Notes under the pieces: generated by a model
What the model saw: the letters and a program-made list of their open reading frames with translations, nothing else
Database searches by the model: none
What the model was told of the DNA's origin: nothing
Translations under genes and position numbers: made by a program
Assembly (NCBI GenBank): GCA_028289885.1
Contig: JAQGKX010000109.1
Coordinates: 1 to 64,000 of the forward strand
Direction of reading: 5' to 3'
DNA: 64,000 nt
From: Sphingomonadales bacterium
GTDB lineage: Bacteria; Pseudomonadota; Alphaproteobacteria; Sphingomonadales; Sphingomonadaceae
In this document: piece after piece, positions 18,513 to 28,588 of the stretch
Numbering within the stretch: position 1 is the first letter of the stretch
How the letters are laid out: every line of letters begins with the position of its first letter

Positions 18513-20015
18513 GTGATGACGACATCGACATTCGACTTGTCCGATCCATATTCGGATACCCCGGTGACGCGCGGGTCATTGCGGATTGGTGAAGCCTTTG
18601 CTTTTGCCGCCTTGCTTGCGGTCAACTGGTCGTTCGCCAATGCGGTGCCAAGCTCGCTATTTTCCTTTACGTCTATGCTTCTGTTCGCATGGCTGCTGCT
18701 TATCGTTGGGCGGATGACGGCGGCGGGGCTCATCCTGCTTCTCCCCCTTATCATCACACGCGGCGCGACGCTGCTGTCGTTGCTGGTGATCGAGGCGGGG
18801 GCCTATATGCCAGAGGTCAATCGGCTGGGCGAGCCGGGCGATGCCAGCGCTTCGTTCGTGGCATTTACCAGCCTGTTTTTCCTCATCTTCGCACTGGTGT
18901 TTCGCCAGTTCGAGCGGCCATTCATTGCCTATGCGCGTTCGCCGCTGCTCGACCGGGTGGTCGGCTTGCTTGGATGGCCGGTCGTCCTGGTATGCATGGC
19001 CTGTGGCGCGGTTGCGTTCCTGCATGGCTTGCAGAGCGGGTTCCCTTTGCTCGCAGGGATCGACCGGTTCCTGTATCGGCGTGAATATAGCAGCGGGGTC
19101 GTGCTGATCCTGCTCGACAACAAATTCCTCTTTTCGGCGGTGCTCGGTGCGGTCGCCTTCGCTCCGCGCTTTGCGCCACTGCTCAAACCGGCAGCCATGA
19201 TGACATTCGTCGGCCTGACCGGACTGTATTTCCTGTTCGGCGACAAATTCTTCACGATCCTTTCGGAAGTGGCGTTCTTCATGATGCCGCTGCTGCTCCA
19301 AAGGCAGGGGCGGCTGGCCGGGACGCTGATCCGCATCGCGCCGCTGGCGATCGCGCTGCTGTGCGGATCGTTGGGCGCGACGCTGTATATCTATTCGGGC
19401 TATGGTCGGTTGCCGCTCGACCGAACCACGGCGTTGGTGGGCGAACGTATCGCAGGGCAGGGTGAATTGTGGTTCGTGGCGTCGCGTGATGCCCGCCGCG
19501 TGACCAACTGGGATCAGCAATTGGTCGATCGCAACATTGCCGTGCTCGACGACAAAACGCCTCCCGCATCGGCCTTCGCGAACGGGGTGGAGACCTATTA
19601 TTTCGTCCAGCATTACGCGCCCGCCAAACTCGCGGCCAGCTTTCGCAAAAATCAGGGATGGGTCCAGTTGACGATGGGGACCGAGGCCATGGCGCTCGTC
19701 ATGTTCGGTTATGTGGGGGTGGCCGTCATCATGGCCTTCCTCGGCGTGCTCGTCGCATTCTCGGCACTGTATTTGCGTCGCGCGTTTGCATCGGGGTTCC
19801 CGCTCAGCCTTTTCTTCGCCGTCTGGACCAGCCTGCAGGTATACTTCGCCACCCAGCAGGCTTCGCTGTGGACCATCGGTGCGCCGGGGCAATTCAACCG
19901 GCTGCTGTTGTTCGTGACGTTTGAAATCATATTGCTGGCCATCAATCGCGCCCAGATCATGGCGGCTTTCTCCCGCAATCGCGCCGCCGACTTTTCGGGG
20001 GGGCGGGCGATATGA
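18513..20015 (+). CDS. Putative Wzy-like polysaccharide polymerase (multi-TM)
   Basis: ~11 hydrophobic segments with a large soluble loop; located between flippase and glycosyltransferases. Confidence 0.6.
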   Translation: MMTTSTFDLSDPYSDTPVTRGSLRIGEAFAFAALLAVNWSFANAVPSSLFSFTSMLLFAWLLLIVGRMTAAGLILLLPLIITRGATLLSLLVIEAGAYMPEVNRLGEPGDASASFVAFTSLFFLIFALVFRQFERPFIAYARSPLLDRVVGLLGWPVVLVCMACGAVAFLHGLQSGFPLLAGIDRFLYRREYSSGVVLILLDNKFLFSAVLGAVAFAPRFAPLLKPAAMMTFVGLTGLYFLFGDKFFTILSEVAFFMMPLLLQRQGRLAGTLIRIAPLAIALLCGSLGATLYIYSGYGRLPLDRTTALVGERIAGQGELWFVASRDARRVTNWDQQLVDRNIAVLDDKTPPASAFANGVETYYFVQHYAPAKLAASFRKNQGWVQLTMGTEAMALVMFGYVGVAVIMAFLGVLVAFSALYLRRAFASGFPLSLFFAVWTSLQVYFATQQASLWTIGAPGQFNRLLLFVTFEIILLAINRAQIMAAFSRNRAADFSGGRAI

Positions 20016-21043
20016 TTACCCGGCGGACGGTGGTGGCCGGGGGGCTGACGCTTGCGATGTCCGGCGCGGTGCCCGGTGCGCTGATCGCCGCGCCGCGCCG
20101 TCGTCAGCGTGAGGTGCTTGCCTTTTATTATCCGTGGTATGCGACGCCTGCGGTTAGCGGTCGCTGGTTCCACTGGCAGGGACCCAACAACGAGGCTCCC
20201 CGTCAAAGTCCGACCCTCGACCATCCGACGCTCGGCTTTTACGACAGCCACGACCGCGCCGTCATCGAAACTCACGCGCGTCAGGCCAAGGCGGCCGGCA
20301 TCACGGCGATGATCGTCAGCTGGTGGGGGCAGGGTTCGTTCGAGAATAAGGCGATGCCCGCGATCCTCGACGCCCTCCACGCGCAGGGCATCAAGGCGAC
20401 AATCTATTTCGAGCAGCAGAAAGACGGGCAGGCGGGTGCCGACCGCGATGTCGCCTACGTCACGAGGACCTATGCCAGCCATCCAGCGTGGTTGAAGGTC
20501 GGGCAACGTCCGGTGATGTTCCTGTACCTGCAGGCGTTGCGCGAACTGTCGGCAAGCGGGTGGCGAAGCGCCGCAGACCATGCGGGAGCGGGCAAGGCAA
20601 AACCCTTTCTGGTCGGGGACATCAGCCCGCGCGAAACCGAAAAGTTCGCCGCATGGGCACCTTCTGTGGACGGTATTCATGTCTATGTTCTCGCGCCCTA
20701 TGTCCGTGGCATGACGCCGCAGCAGATGACGGCATGGGCCGACCGGACCTATCCGGCATGGAAGCGGATGATCGGCAACAAGCTGTTCTGCGCGACCGTG
20801 ATTCCGGGTTTCGACGATACGCGCGTACCCGGACGGCCTCAGCCTCGGCCGACGGTGGCGCGGCATGACGGCCAGACCTATCAGGCGCTGTGGGATGCGG
20901 CGATCAGGCATGATGCCGACTGGGTGCTAATCACGTCGTTCAACGAATGGCATGAAGGTTCGGAGATCGAGCCTTCGCGTGAATATGGTACGCGATACCT
21001 CCAGATGACGGCTGTGAATGCCCGCCGTTTCCTGCGCGGCTGA
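20012..21043 (+). CDS. GH99-like glycoside hydrolase with putative Tat-type signal
   Basis: MITRRTVVAGGLTLAMSGAVPGALIAAPRRR; VLAFYYPWYATP, ITAMIVSWWGQGSFENKAM, ITSFNEWHEGSEIEPSREYGTRYL. Confidence 0.8.
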   Translation: MITRRTVVAGGLTLAMSGAVPGALIAAPRRRQREVLAFYYPWYATPAVSGRWFHWQGPNNEAPRQSPTLDHPTLGFYDSHDRAVIETHARQAKAAGITAMIVSWWGQGSFENKAMPAILDALHAQGIKATIYFEQQKDGQAGADRDVAYVTRTYASHPAWLKVGQRPVMFLYLQALRELSASGWRSAADHAGAGKAKPFLVGDISPRETEKFAAWAPSVDGIHVYVLAPYVRGMTPQQMTAWADRTYPAWKRMIGNKLFCATVIPGFDDTRVPGRPQPRPTVARHDGQTYQALWDAAIRHDADWVLITSFNEWHEGSEIEPSREYGTRYLQMTAVNARRFLRG

Positions 21044-21047
21044 CCTT

Positions 21048-22253
21048 ATGCGTATCTTGCACGTGAGTTCGGTTTATCCACCGCATGTCGTCGGCGGCGC
21101 GGAGAAGGTCGTCGAAATGCTGGCCGAGGCGCAGGTGGCGCGCGGGCATCAGGTCGCCGCCGCCTATCTAACGCGCGACGAACAGCCGACCGGCGTCCGC
21201 CACGGCGTCACGGTGTTTCCACAGGAGAGCCGCAATCTCGTGTGGATGGAGGACGTGTTCCGCCAGCCACGCATAAAGCGGACCGCCAACAAGCTGGGCC
21301 AGATGATCAATTACAGCGGGGCGCATGATTTTCGCGGGGCGATGCGCAAGTTCAAGCCCGACATCGTCCATACGCATTCGATGGTCGAACTGCCGCCGAT
21401 GATCTGGTCGCACGTCGCGGCGAGCGGCGCGAAGGCGGTGCATACGCTCCACGATTACGATCTTCTCTGTTCACGTGCTTCGATGTTCCGCAATGGCCGT
21501 TCGTGCGAGGGGCAGCATGCTTCGTGTCGCGTCACTTCGTTGTGGAAGGGGCATTTCGCCAGGACCATCGATGCGGTGGCCGCCGTTTCCGCGCCGGTCC
21601 TTGCCGAGCATAGACGCTTTGGAATGTTCGAAGACATGCCCTCGGCTCGGGCGCGGGTGATCTGGAATGCGGTGGCCGAGCGCACGGGCGGTGTGCCGGA
21701 ACGTCGCGCGAGGTCGGGCGATTTCATATTCGGGTTCCTTGGACGGCTGGTTCCCGAAAAGGGCATCACGACCCTGATCGAAGCGTGCCACTTTCTGCCA
21801 CCGGACGGCTGGCGTCTGGCAGTTGCGGGACGCGCGCAGGAAGGCGACCATGTTTACCGCGGGCAGGCGGGCGATCTCCCGATCGATTTCCTCGGCTTCA
21901 CCAACCCGCGCGCGTTTCTCGACTCGATCGATATGCTGGTCGTGCCATCGATCTGGCGCGAGCCTTTCGGGCTAACGGTGGTCGAGGCGTTTGCGCAGGG
22001 TGTGCCGGTGATTGGTTCCGATCTCGGCGCGATAGCTGACCTTGTCGGATCGGTCGGCAAGGAGTGGCTCGTGCCACCTGCCGATAAGGATGCGCTGGCG
22101 AGCCGTATGATCGACGTGCTGAAAAGGGGGCGGGATAGCCTGCCTTCGCCCGAGTCTTTTGCGCCAGTGCTCGATGCGGTGAAGCTCGATCGGATGGTCG
22201 ATGCCTATGACTCGCTCTACGCCGATACGCTCGCGCTGGACCGTGCCGCATGA
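21048..22253 (+). CDS. Glycosyltransferase family 4
   Basis: MRILHVSSVYPPHVVGGAEKVVEMLAEAQ; FGFLGRLVPEKGITTLIEA; PSIWREPFGLTVVEAFAQGVPVIGSDLGAI. Confidence 0.9.
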   Translation: MRILHVSSVYPPHVVGGAEKVVEMLAEAQVARGHQVAAAYLTRDEQPTGVRHGVTVFPQESRNLVWMEDVFRQPRIKRTANKLGQMINYSGAHDFRGAMRKFKPDIVHTHSMVELPPMIWSHVAASGAKAVHTLHDYDLLCSRASMFRNGRSCEGQHASCRVTSLWKGHFARTIDAVAAVSAPVLAEHRRFGMFEDMPSARARVIWNAVAERTGGVPERRARSGDFIFGFLGRLVPEKGITTLIEACHFLPPDGWRLAVAGRAQEGDHVYRGQAGDLPIDFLGFTNPRAFLDSIDMLVVPSIWREPFGLTVVEAFAQGVPVIGSDLGAIADLVGSVGKEWLVPPADKDALASRMIDVLKRGRDSLPSPESFAPVLDAVKLDRMVDAYDSLYADTLALDRAA

Positions 22254-23482
22254 CCCGGCCCTTGCGCGTGCTCCACCTCAGCAGCTTATACCCTCCGCAT
22301 ATCGTCGGTGGGGCGGAGCGATCGGTCAGCATGTTGGCGGAAGCGCAGGTGGCTGCGGGGTGGGACGTTGCCGCCGCCTGCCTGACGCCGGGCGAGGAAA
22401 AGGAAGAAGAGCGGAACGGCGTGTCGGTGTTTCGCATGCCACACGGGAACGACTTCTGGCTCGAGGACTGGACTCTGCATTCCCAGCGCGCGCGCGAATG
22501 GGCCAAGTTTAAGCAACAGGCCAATTTCGGGATCGAGCGCCGGTTCGGTGCGGTGATCGACCGGTTCAAGCCTGACATCATCAACACTCATTCGATGGTC
22601 GACATCTCGACGCGCGTTTGGCACGCCGCCAAAAAGCGTGGCGTTCCGATCGTCCATACGCTGCGGGACTTTGATCTGCTTTGCGCCGCCAGTTCAATGT
22701 ATCGTGAGAGCGGTCCCTGTTCGCACCGGCACCTGAAATGCCGCGTGCTGACGTTCACCAAGCAGTTCGACCAGAAACTCGTGTCGGCAGTGACCGCCGT
22801 TGGCAACGAAGTGCTCCAGCGCCATCTGGACTATGGTTTTTTCGACCATGTCCCGCAGGATTTGCGTCGCGTAATCTGGAATACCGCAAATGTTGCGGGG
22901 ATCGACAGCGACTATGTCCGACCGCCGCGAAAGGGGCCGGTGACGTTCGGCTATCTTGGGCGAATCAGCCCCGAAAAGGGTGTCGATGTCCTGCTAAAAG
23001 CCTTGCGCCTGTTGCCGCCGGACGGATGGCGACTGCTGATCGCGGGTAGCGCTCCCGGCGATATCGCGCCGTTCGAGGAGATGGCAAAGGGATTGCCGGT
23101 GACCTTCCTAGGGTTTGCGACTCCAAAGGCGCTTTTCGAACAAATCGACATGCTGGTCGCGCCTTCGCTATGGGCGGAGCCGCTCGGGCGAACCGTCCTC
23201 GAGGCGTATCAGGCGCATGTGCCGGTCATCGGATCGCGCAGTGGCGGCATTGCGGAGATCATTGCGGACGATGAATGGCTGGTAACCCCGGGCGACGTGA
23301 ACGCACTAGCAGACCGCATGGCTCAGGTTCTTCGCGAAGGACTTGGCAGGGATGGGCGTAACGGCTCACCGGCTGGCCGCGACCGCGTCGTCCGTCGGAC
23401 TACGCCCGAAGCCGTGGCGGACGGCTTTGCACGGATCTACGCCGACGTTCTCGAGCGTAAGCCCTTGGAATCTCAAATCTAA
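22250..23482 (+). CDS. Glycosyltransferase family 4 (paralogue of preceding gene)
   Basis: LRVLHLSSLYPPHIVGGAERSVSMLAEAQVA; FGYLGRISPEKGVDVLLKAL; APSLWAEPLGRTVLEAYQAHVPVIGSRSGGIAEI. Confidence 0.9.
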   Translation: MTRPLRVLHLSSLYPPHIVGGAERSVSMLAEAQVAAGWDVAAACLTPGEEKEEERNGVSVFRMPHGNDFWLEDWTLHSQRAREWAKFKQQANFGIERRFGAVIDRFKPDIINTHSMVDISTRVWHAAKKRGVPIVHTLRDFDLLCAASSMYRESGPCSHRHLKCRVLTFTKQFDQKLVSAVTAVGNEVLQRHLDYGFFDHVPQDLRRVIWNTANVAGIDSDYVRPPRKGPVTFGYLGRISPEKGVDVLLKALRLLPPDGWRLLIAGSAPGDIAPFEEMAKGLPVTFLGFATPKALFEQIDMLVAPSLWAEPLGRTVLEAYQAHVPVIGSRSGGIAEIIADDEWLVTPGDVNALADRMAQVLREGLGRDGRNGSPAGRDRVVRRTTPEAVADGFARIYADVLERKPLESQI

Positions 23483-24126
23483 TAGGCTCCACGCGCAGTT
23501 ATCACGCTGCGTGCGGTCCCGGCAAGGATTTGCAGGTATAATTTGGGGGTAAGCTGCCGGGCCAGCACGCTATCCATCGCGACTCGTCGGCGATATCCGA
23601 CTTCGTTGCGTCCGCTGATTTGCCAAATGCCGGTTACCCCGGGTCGGACCGAGCAATAGGTCTGGAAATGCTTTCCGTAGCGGCTGACCTCTGCCGCAAC
23701 GATCGGTCGTGGACCGACAAGGCTCATTTCCCCCCGCAGCACGTTGAAAAGCTGTGGCAGTTCATCGAGACTCGTTTTGCGTATGAAGCGACCGACGCGC
23801 GTCACGCGGGGATCGTCGCGCAATTTGTGATCGCGGTTCCATTCGGCCCTCGCCTCCGGATCGCTGGCAAGGACGCGGGCGAGGCGGACATCCGCATCGG
23901 CCGCCATCGACCGGAACTTGTAGCACAGGAACGTGCGGCCACCCCGTCCATAGCGCCGGTGGGCAAAAATCGACGAGCGACCGTCCTGCAACCGAATTGC
24001 CAGCATCGTGAACAACATCAATGGAGCGAGGCACGCGATCATGCCGACGGCGACCCCGAAATCGAGGGTTCGTATCATCGCCTCGGTGGATGCGCGTGGC
24101 CGCGCGAAGACTTTACCAAACTTCAT
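23479..24126 (-). CDS. Undecaprenyl-phosphate sugar phosphotransferase (initiating sugar transferase)
   Basis: [70 protein letters not shown]. Confidence 0.93.
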   Translation of the reverse strand: MKFGKVFARPRASTEAMIRTLDFGVAVGMIACLAPLMLFTMLAIRLQDGRSSIFAHRRYGRGGRTFLCYKFRSMAADADVRLARVLASDPEARAEWNRDHKLRDDPRVTRVGRFIRKTSLDELPQLFNVLRGEMSLVGPRPIVAAEVSRYGKHFQTYCSVRPGVTGIWQISGRNEVGYRRRVAMDSVLARQLTPKLYLQILAGTARSVITARGAY

Positions 24127-24456
24127 CGATCAACTCGCTCTCACAGATTTACTGCAATACGAACGACACCGATTTTATGGTTTATCCAATGTTAACGTTT
24201 TCATTTAGGCACACACGAAGTGTCCCAAAAAATATCAAAAGATAAATTTTTCGTAAATTCCAGAGTTTTTATAACCTAGGATAAGGAACCAGAATCCAGA
24301 CCGCGGATAAAGCAACTTCTCAACCTGATTGCGTCGGGTTGCCCTAAATGTTCGACCAAAGACTGTCATTGAAAGGTGATCTGCCGGTTTGGTGCTTCAT
24401 GCGCCATCCGAGGACTGTGTTTTTCCTTTTTCAGTCATATGACAATGGAGGTTGTA
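24127..24456. promoter_or_regulatory. Divergent intergenic region between sugar transferase and export gene, visibly AT-rich
   Basis: Runs such as aaaaaatatcaaaagataaatttttcgtaaattc in a GC-rich background between divergent genes; no specific box assigned. Confidence 0.5.
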
Positions 24457-25035
24457 ATGAGATTCGCCAGTATCGCAGCAACAATCGCGATGATTACTTT
24501 AAGCGGATGCGCGTCCAGCGGGAGTCGTCTTGACAGCGGCGTGGCTGCGACGAACGTTGGCCCAGCTCCGACTTACAATTATGCCCTGGCCGGCGGCGAC
24601 AAGTTGCGCGTCATAGTATTCGGAGAGCCGACGCTCGGCGGCGATTTCGTGGTTGGGGGCTCCGGTTACATCGGATTGCCGCTGATCGGAGAGGTTCAGG
24701 CTTCGGGTCTGACATCAACCGATCTTCAGGCCCGCATCGCTAGCAAACTTACCGAGGGCGATTACATCAAAGAGCCGCGGGTCGTTGTCGAAGTCCTGTC
24801 CGCGCGACCGTATTACATCCTGGGCGAAGTGAACAAACCCGGTGAATATCCCTATTCCAACGGGATGACCGTTGAATCGGCGGTGGCCCAGGCGGGTGGT
24901 TATACGTATCGCGCAACCACCAAGGCGGTGTTGATCAAGCACGCCGGTGAAAGCGTGCCGCGTGAATATTCGCTGTCGTCTGCCACTGCGGTCGCTCCCG
25001 GTGACATTATTCGCGTTCGGGAGCGCTGGTTTTGA
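24457..25035 (+). CDS. Polysaccharide biosynthesis/export lipoprotein (Wza/GumB-like)
   Basis: Lipobox ITLSGCASS; YALAGGDKLRVIVFGEPTLGGDFVVGGSGYIGLPLIGEVQASGLTSTDLQARIASKL; YYILGEVNKPGEYPYSNGMTVESAVAQAGG. Confidence 0.93.
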   Translation: MRFASIAATIAMITLSGCASSGSRLDSGVAATNVGPAPTYNYALAGGDKLRVIVFGEPTLGGDFVVGGSGYIGLPLIGEVQASGLTSTDLQARIASKLTEGDYIKEPRVVVEVLSARPYYILGEVNKPGEYPYSNGMTVESAVAQAGGYTYRATTKAVLIKHAGESVPREYSLSSATAVAPGDIIRVRERWF

Positions 25036-26369
25036 GCCCGAGAGTCTTGCGCAAATGCGCACTCGGCACATTTCTGACGCCCATTGCCTGCCTGTTCGGG
25101 CAGCCGGTCGATGCGCAACTTCTTCAGGATGCCCAGACCGTGGTCATCCCAAACGAGCCGCCGCTCACGACACAGCGATCGGTCTTCGCGCGCGACAGTA
25201 CGGTTCCGGTGGGTGAACGGATGCTGCCAGCCCTGTCCGCGCAGGGTTTGAAGCTGGGCAATTTCGACCTGTTCCCCGGTCTTTCGATCGGTGGCCTGTA
25301 CACGTCCAACGTGTTCGCGAACAACGACCGCAAACACAGCGATTTCGCCGTCGTGGTGCGGCCCGAAGCGACGCTGCGGACTGTTGGGGGTCCTTATGAT
25401 CTGGAACTCTATGCGCGCGGCGATTTCCGTCGGTATGCACAATATGTCAGTGAAGACACCGAGGAAGGCATGGGCGGCTTCAAGGGGTCGGTCGCGATAG
25501 GGCCGCTCAGCAGCCTGACGGCGGGTGCCGACTACGGGTCATATATCGATCCCCGGTTCGCGTCCGATTCGCCGGTCGACGCTGCCAAACCGCTTGAGTA
25601 CCGGGCACTGAATGGCTTCGTCGGTGCCACGATCGAGGGATCGACGACGCGCGTCATCGCACGCGCCGATATCACCCAGCTCCGGTTCAGCGATACGCCG
25701 AGGATCGGTGGCGGGACCATCAATGCACAGGACCGCGACCGGACACGTTACGCGGGGTTGGTCAGGGTCGAACGGTCATTCGGGCCGGGGCTTTCCTTCT
25801 ACGTCGCCGGAACCGCCAACAAAATCGACTATCGTTTCCTGTCGGGCGGCGTGTTGCAACGCGATTCGTCGGGTTTCGGGGCCTATCTCGGGGCCAGCTT
25901 CGACGTGACGCGCCTGATCCGGGGTGATGTACGGGTGGGTTATATCCGGCAGAAGTTCAATCTGCCGGGCGTTCGTGCCATCTCCGGGATCGGCGCGCTC
26001 GGCAACGTGTCCTATTTTCCGAACGGATTGTGGACCTTTACCGCGCGGGGCGAGAGTAGCGTCCAGGATAGCGGCGTACCCGGAACAGCGGGATATCTTC
26101 ACCGTGGCGGGTCGATAAGCGCCGACCACGAACTCCGTCGATACCTGATCGCCAGTCTCGAAGGCGGGTATTACCAGGACACTTATCGTGGCCTCGACCG
26201 GCGCGACAAACTGCCTTTCGCCGAGGTCAGCGCAACCTATCTCTCGCACAACCATTGGAATGCCCGTCTCGGCTATCGCTACATCGCGCGTCATTGCGGC
26301 GGCTGCTCGGGCGGGATTTCGAGTTACGACGATCATCGCATTTCCGCGACACTCACCTTTCAATATTGA
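25032..26369 (+). CDS. Outer membrane beta-barrel protein of the EPS locus
   Basis: Signal-like N-terminus, alternating beta pattern, ends DDHRISATLTFQY. Confidence 0.75.
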   Translation: MSPRVLRKCALGTFLTPIACLFGQPVDAQLLQDAQTVVIPNEPPLTTQRSVFARDSTVPVGERMLPALSAQGLKLGNFDLFPGLSIGGLYTSNVFANNDRKHSDFAVVVRPEATLRTVGGPYDLELYARGDFRRYAQYVSEDTEEGMGGFKGSVAIGPLSSLTAGADYGSYIDPRFASDSPVDAAKPLEYRALNGFVGATIEGSTTRVIARADITQLRFSDTPRIGGGTINAQDRDRTRYAGLVRVERSFGPGLSFYVAGTANKIDYRFLSGGVLQRDSSGFGAYLGASFDVTRLIRGDVRVGYIRQKFNLPGVRAISGIGALGNVSYFPNGLWTFTARGESSVQDSGVPGTAGYLHRGGSISADHELRRYLIASLEGGYYQDTYRGLDRRDKLPFAEVSATYLSHNHWNARLGYRYIARHCGGCSGGISSYDDHRISATLTFQY

Positions 26370-26384
26370 TCAAGGAATAGCGCC

Positions 26385-28580
26385 ATGGCCACCGCACTCC
26401 TGCCGTATGATCCCGCTGGTCGCGCATCGGCAAGATATCCCAGCAATGGGGGTATCATCGACCTGATCAAGGTTTACCGGCGTCACCTGCCGATCTTCTT
26501 CCTTGTATTTGGCACCATCATGTTGGTGACGGTGGCGCTGACGTTTCTTCAGTCGCCTCGGTATACGGCAACATCGACCCTCGTCATCGCGCCGCGCCCC
26601 CCGGAAATCGGGTCAGACCGCACGACGCCCTTGAGCGATCCTGCAACCGATTCCAGCGTCGATACCCAGGTAGAAAACCTGAAAAGCCGGACGCTGGCGG
26701 GCACTGTCGTCGATCGTCTCGGGCTTGCCGATCCACGTCGCTTCGAATTGCTGACGCATGAGACGCGGCTTGTCGATCGCATTCCCGGACTTGCCAGCAC
26801 CCCACAGACGACAACCCCGGCTGCGCGTCGTGAAATGGCGATCGACCGGCTTACGCAGGGGCTGGACATACACCGGACCGCGCAGACCTTCGCGATCACA
26901 ATGTCCTTCACCCATCAGGACCGCAAACTCGCCGCCGATGTGGTCAACACTTTTGCCAAAGAGTTCGTCACTCAATCGATGGCGCTGAAGCGAGATGGTG
27001 CCAGTTCTGCCGACACGATGCTCCGTGGACAACTGGCGAGTGCTCGTAGCGAGGTCGAAAAGGCCGATAATGCGCTGGGCCGGTACAAGGTCGCCCACAA
27101 TCTGATGAGTGTGCAGGGATCGACCATTGCCGAGCAGCAGCTATCCTCGCTCGACGAGCAGGTGGCGACCGCGCGGGCAGGGGAAGCCGAAGCGGCCGCG
27201 AGGCTGGAAACCGCCCGCCAGCAGCTTGCCCATGGTTCGTCGGGTGACGACCTTGGCGAAGCGCTCGGTTCGCCTGTCATCCAGCAACTCCGTAGCCAGC
27301 GCGCCGTGCTGAGCGGGCAGGTTGCCGATCTGTCGGGTCGTTACGGGAAGAACTATCCGCAACTTGCCGCAGGGCAGCGCCAGTTGCACGATATCGACCA
27401 GCAAATTCAGGGCGAGATCAACCGCACGATCGCCAATCTGGAGGCTCAGCGCGAAGTTGCGTCGCGTCGGACAGCTTCGCTTGCCGGTAGTGCCGGTGCC
27501 GCGCGATCCGCCGTGGCCGGCAATAACATTGCGTCCGTCCAGCTTGGTGGCTTGCAGTTGCGGGCCGACACGGCGCGGACGAACTATGCGCAGTTGCTCG
27601 CCCGGGTAAACGAGATCAGCGCACAGGTGGCGACGACACAGGCCGACGCCCGCGTTTCCAGTCTTGCTCCGATACCCGTCAAGCCATCGTCGCCGAACGT
27701 CCCGATCAACCTGCTTGTCGGGGCTTTGCTCGCGACGGCCGGGGGCATTGGAGCCGTGTTCCTGCGCCAGGGTACCGATCAGGGAATCAGCACCTTGGAG
27801 GACGTCGAGGGACGCCTGCATCTCCCCTATCTTGCCGGTCTGCCGACTCTTAGTTCCGCAGTACGACACTCCAGCGGGAGTGACCCCGTTGCCGCGCTGC
27901 TCGATCACCGCGAGTCCGCCTATGCCGAGGGGTATCGTAACCTCGCGGCGTCGGTGATGGATGCTGCCGATGCGGGGATCGTAAAGACCATCGCGCTGAC
28001 CTCTGCCTTGCCGAACGAGGGCAAGACGACTGCCGCAATCGGGCTTGCCCGTATCCTTGCCATGAACGGCAAGAACGTCGTGCTGGTCGACGCCGACATG
28101 CGCCGCCCGAGCGTTGCCGATGCCTTGGGCATACGGCCACTGGTCGGTCTGCAACATGTACTTGAGGGAGAGGCTACGCTGGCCGAGGCATTGGTGATCG
28201 ACGAAGCCAGTGGCTGCGCCATCCTCCCGATGCTGCGAACCGGAAAGGTTTCGACAGCGTGTTTCGGTAACGGCACGTTCGACCAGTTGCTTGCCGAACT
28301 GAAGGAGACGTTCGAAGTCGTCATCCTCGACGCCAGCCCGGTCCTGCCGGTGGTCGATGGGCGGCTTGTCGCGAAAAAGGCGGATGCGACCGTGCTGCTG
28401 GTTCGCTGGCGCAAGACGCCCGACGCCGCTGTCGAAATGGCGGTGCATATGCTGAGGTCATTGGGCGTCACCATGACCGGCGTGGCGCTGACCCGCATCG
28501 ACCTGAATGCGCTCTCCCGATCGGGTTATGGTGATCCCGCCCAGTTCCTGGGTTCCTACAGCACCTATTACGCGAACTGA
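26385..28580 (+). CDS. Polysaccharide co-polymerase / BY-kinase (Wzc/GumC-like)
   Basis: Wzz-type N-terminus, coiled coil, Walker A ALPNEGKTTAAIGLARIL, VVLVDADMRRPSV, C-terminal Tyr cluster YGDPAQFLGSYSTYYAN. Confidence 0.92.
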   Translation: MATALLPYDPAGRASARYPSNGGIIDLIKVYRRHLPIFFLVFGTIMLVTVALTFLQSPRYTATSTLVIAPRPPEIGSDRTTPLSDPATDSSVDTQVENLKSRTLAGTVVDRLGLADPRRFELLTHETRLVDRIPGLASTPQTTTPAARREMAIDRLTQGLDIHRTAQTFAITMSFTHQDRKLAADVVNTFAKEFVTQSMALKRDGASSADTMLRGQLASARSEVEKADNALGRYKVAHNLMSVQGSTIAEQQLSSLDEQVATARAGEAEAAARLETARQQLAHGSSGDDLGEALGSPVIQQLRSQRAVLSGQVADLSGRYGKNYPQLAAGQRQLHDIDQQIQGEINRTIANLEAQREVASRRTASLAGSAGAARSAVAGNNIASVQLGGLQLRADTARTNYAQLLARVNEISAQVATTQADARVSSLAPIPVKPSSPNVPINLLVGALLATAGGIGAVFLRQGTDQGISTLEDVEGRLHLPYLAGLPTLSSAVRHSSGSDPVAALLDHRESAYAEGYRNLAASVMDAADAGIVKTIALTSALPNEGKTTAAIGLARILAMNGKNVVLVDADMRRPSVADALGIRPLVGLQHVLEGEATLAEALVIDEASGCAILPMLRTGKVSTACFGNGTFDQLLAELKETFEVVILDASPVLPVVDGRLVAKKADATVLLVRWRKTPDAAVEMAVHMLRSLGVTMTGVALTRIDLNALSRSGYGDPAQFLGSYSTYYAN

Positions 28581-28588
28581 GAATCCCG

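Noticed and set aside
18657-20911. 411-aa and 400-aa - strand ORFs opposite polymerase and GH99-like genes
   Set aside because: Composition typical of antisense of membrane/hydrolase genes; no domain features.
27141-28448. 435-aa - strand ORF opposite the Wzc-like gene
   Set aside because: Shadow ORF; plus strand has Walker motifs and Tyr cluster.
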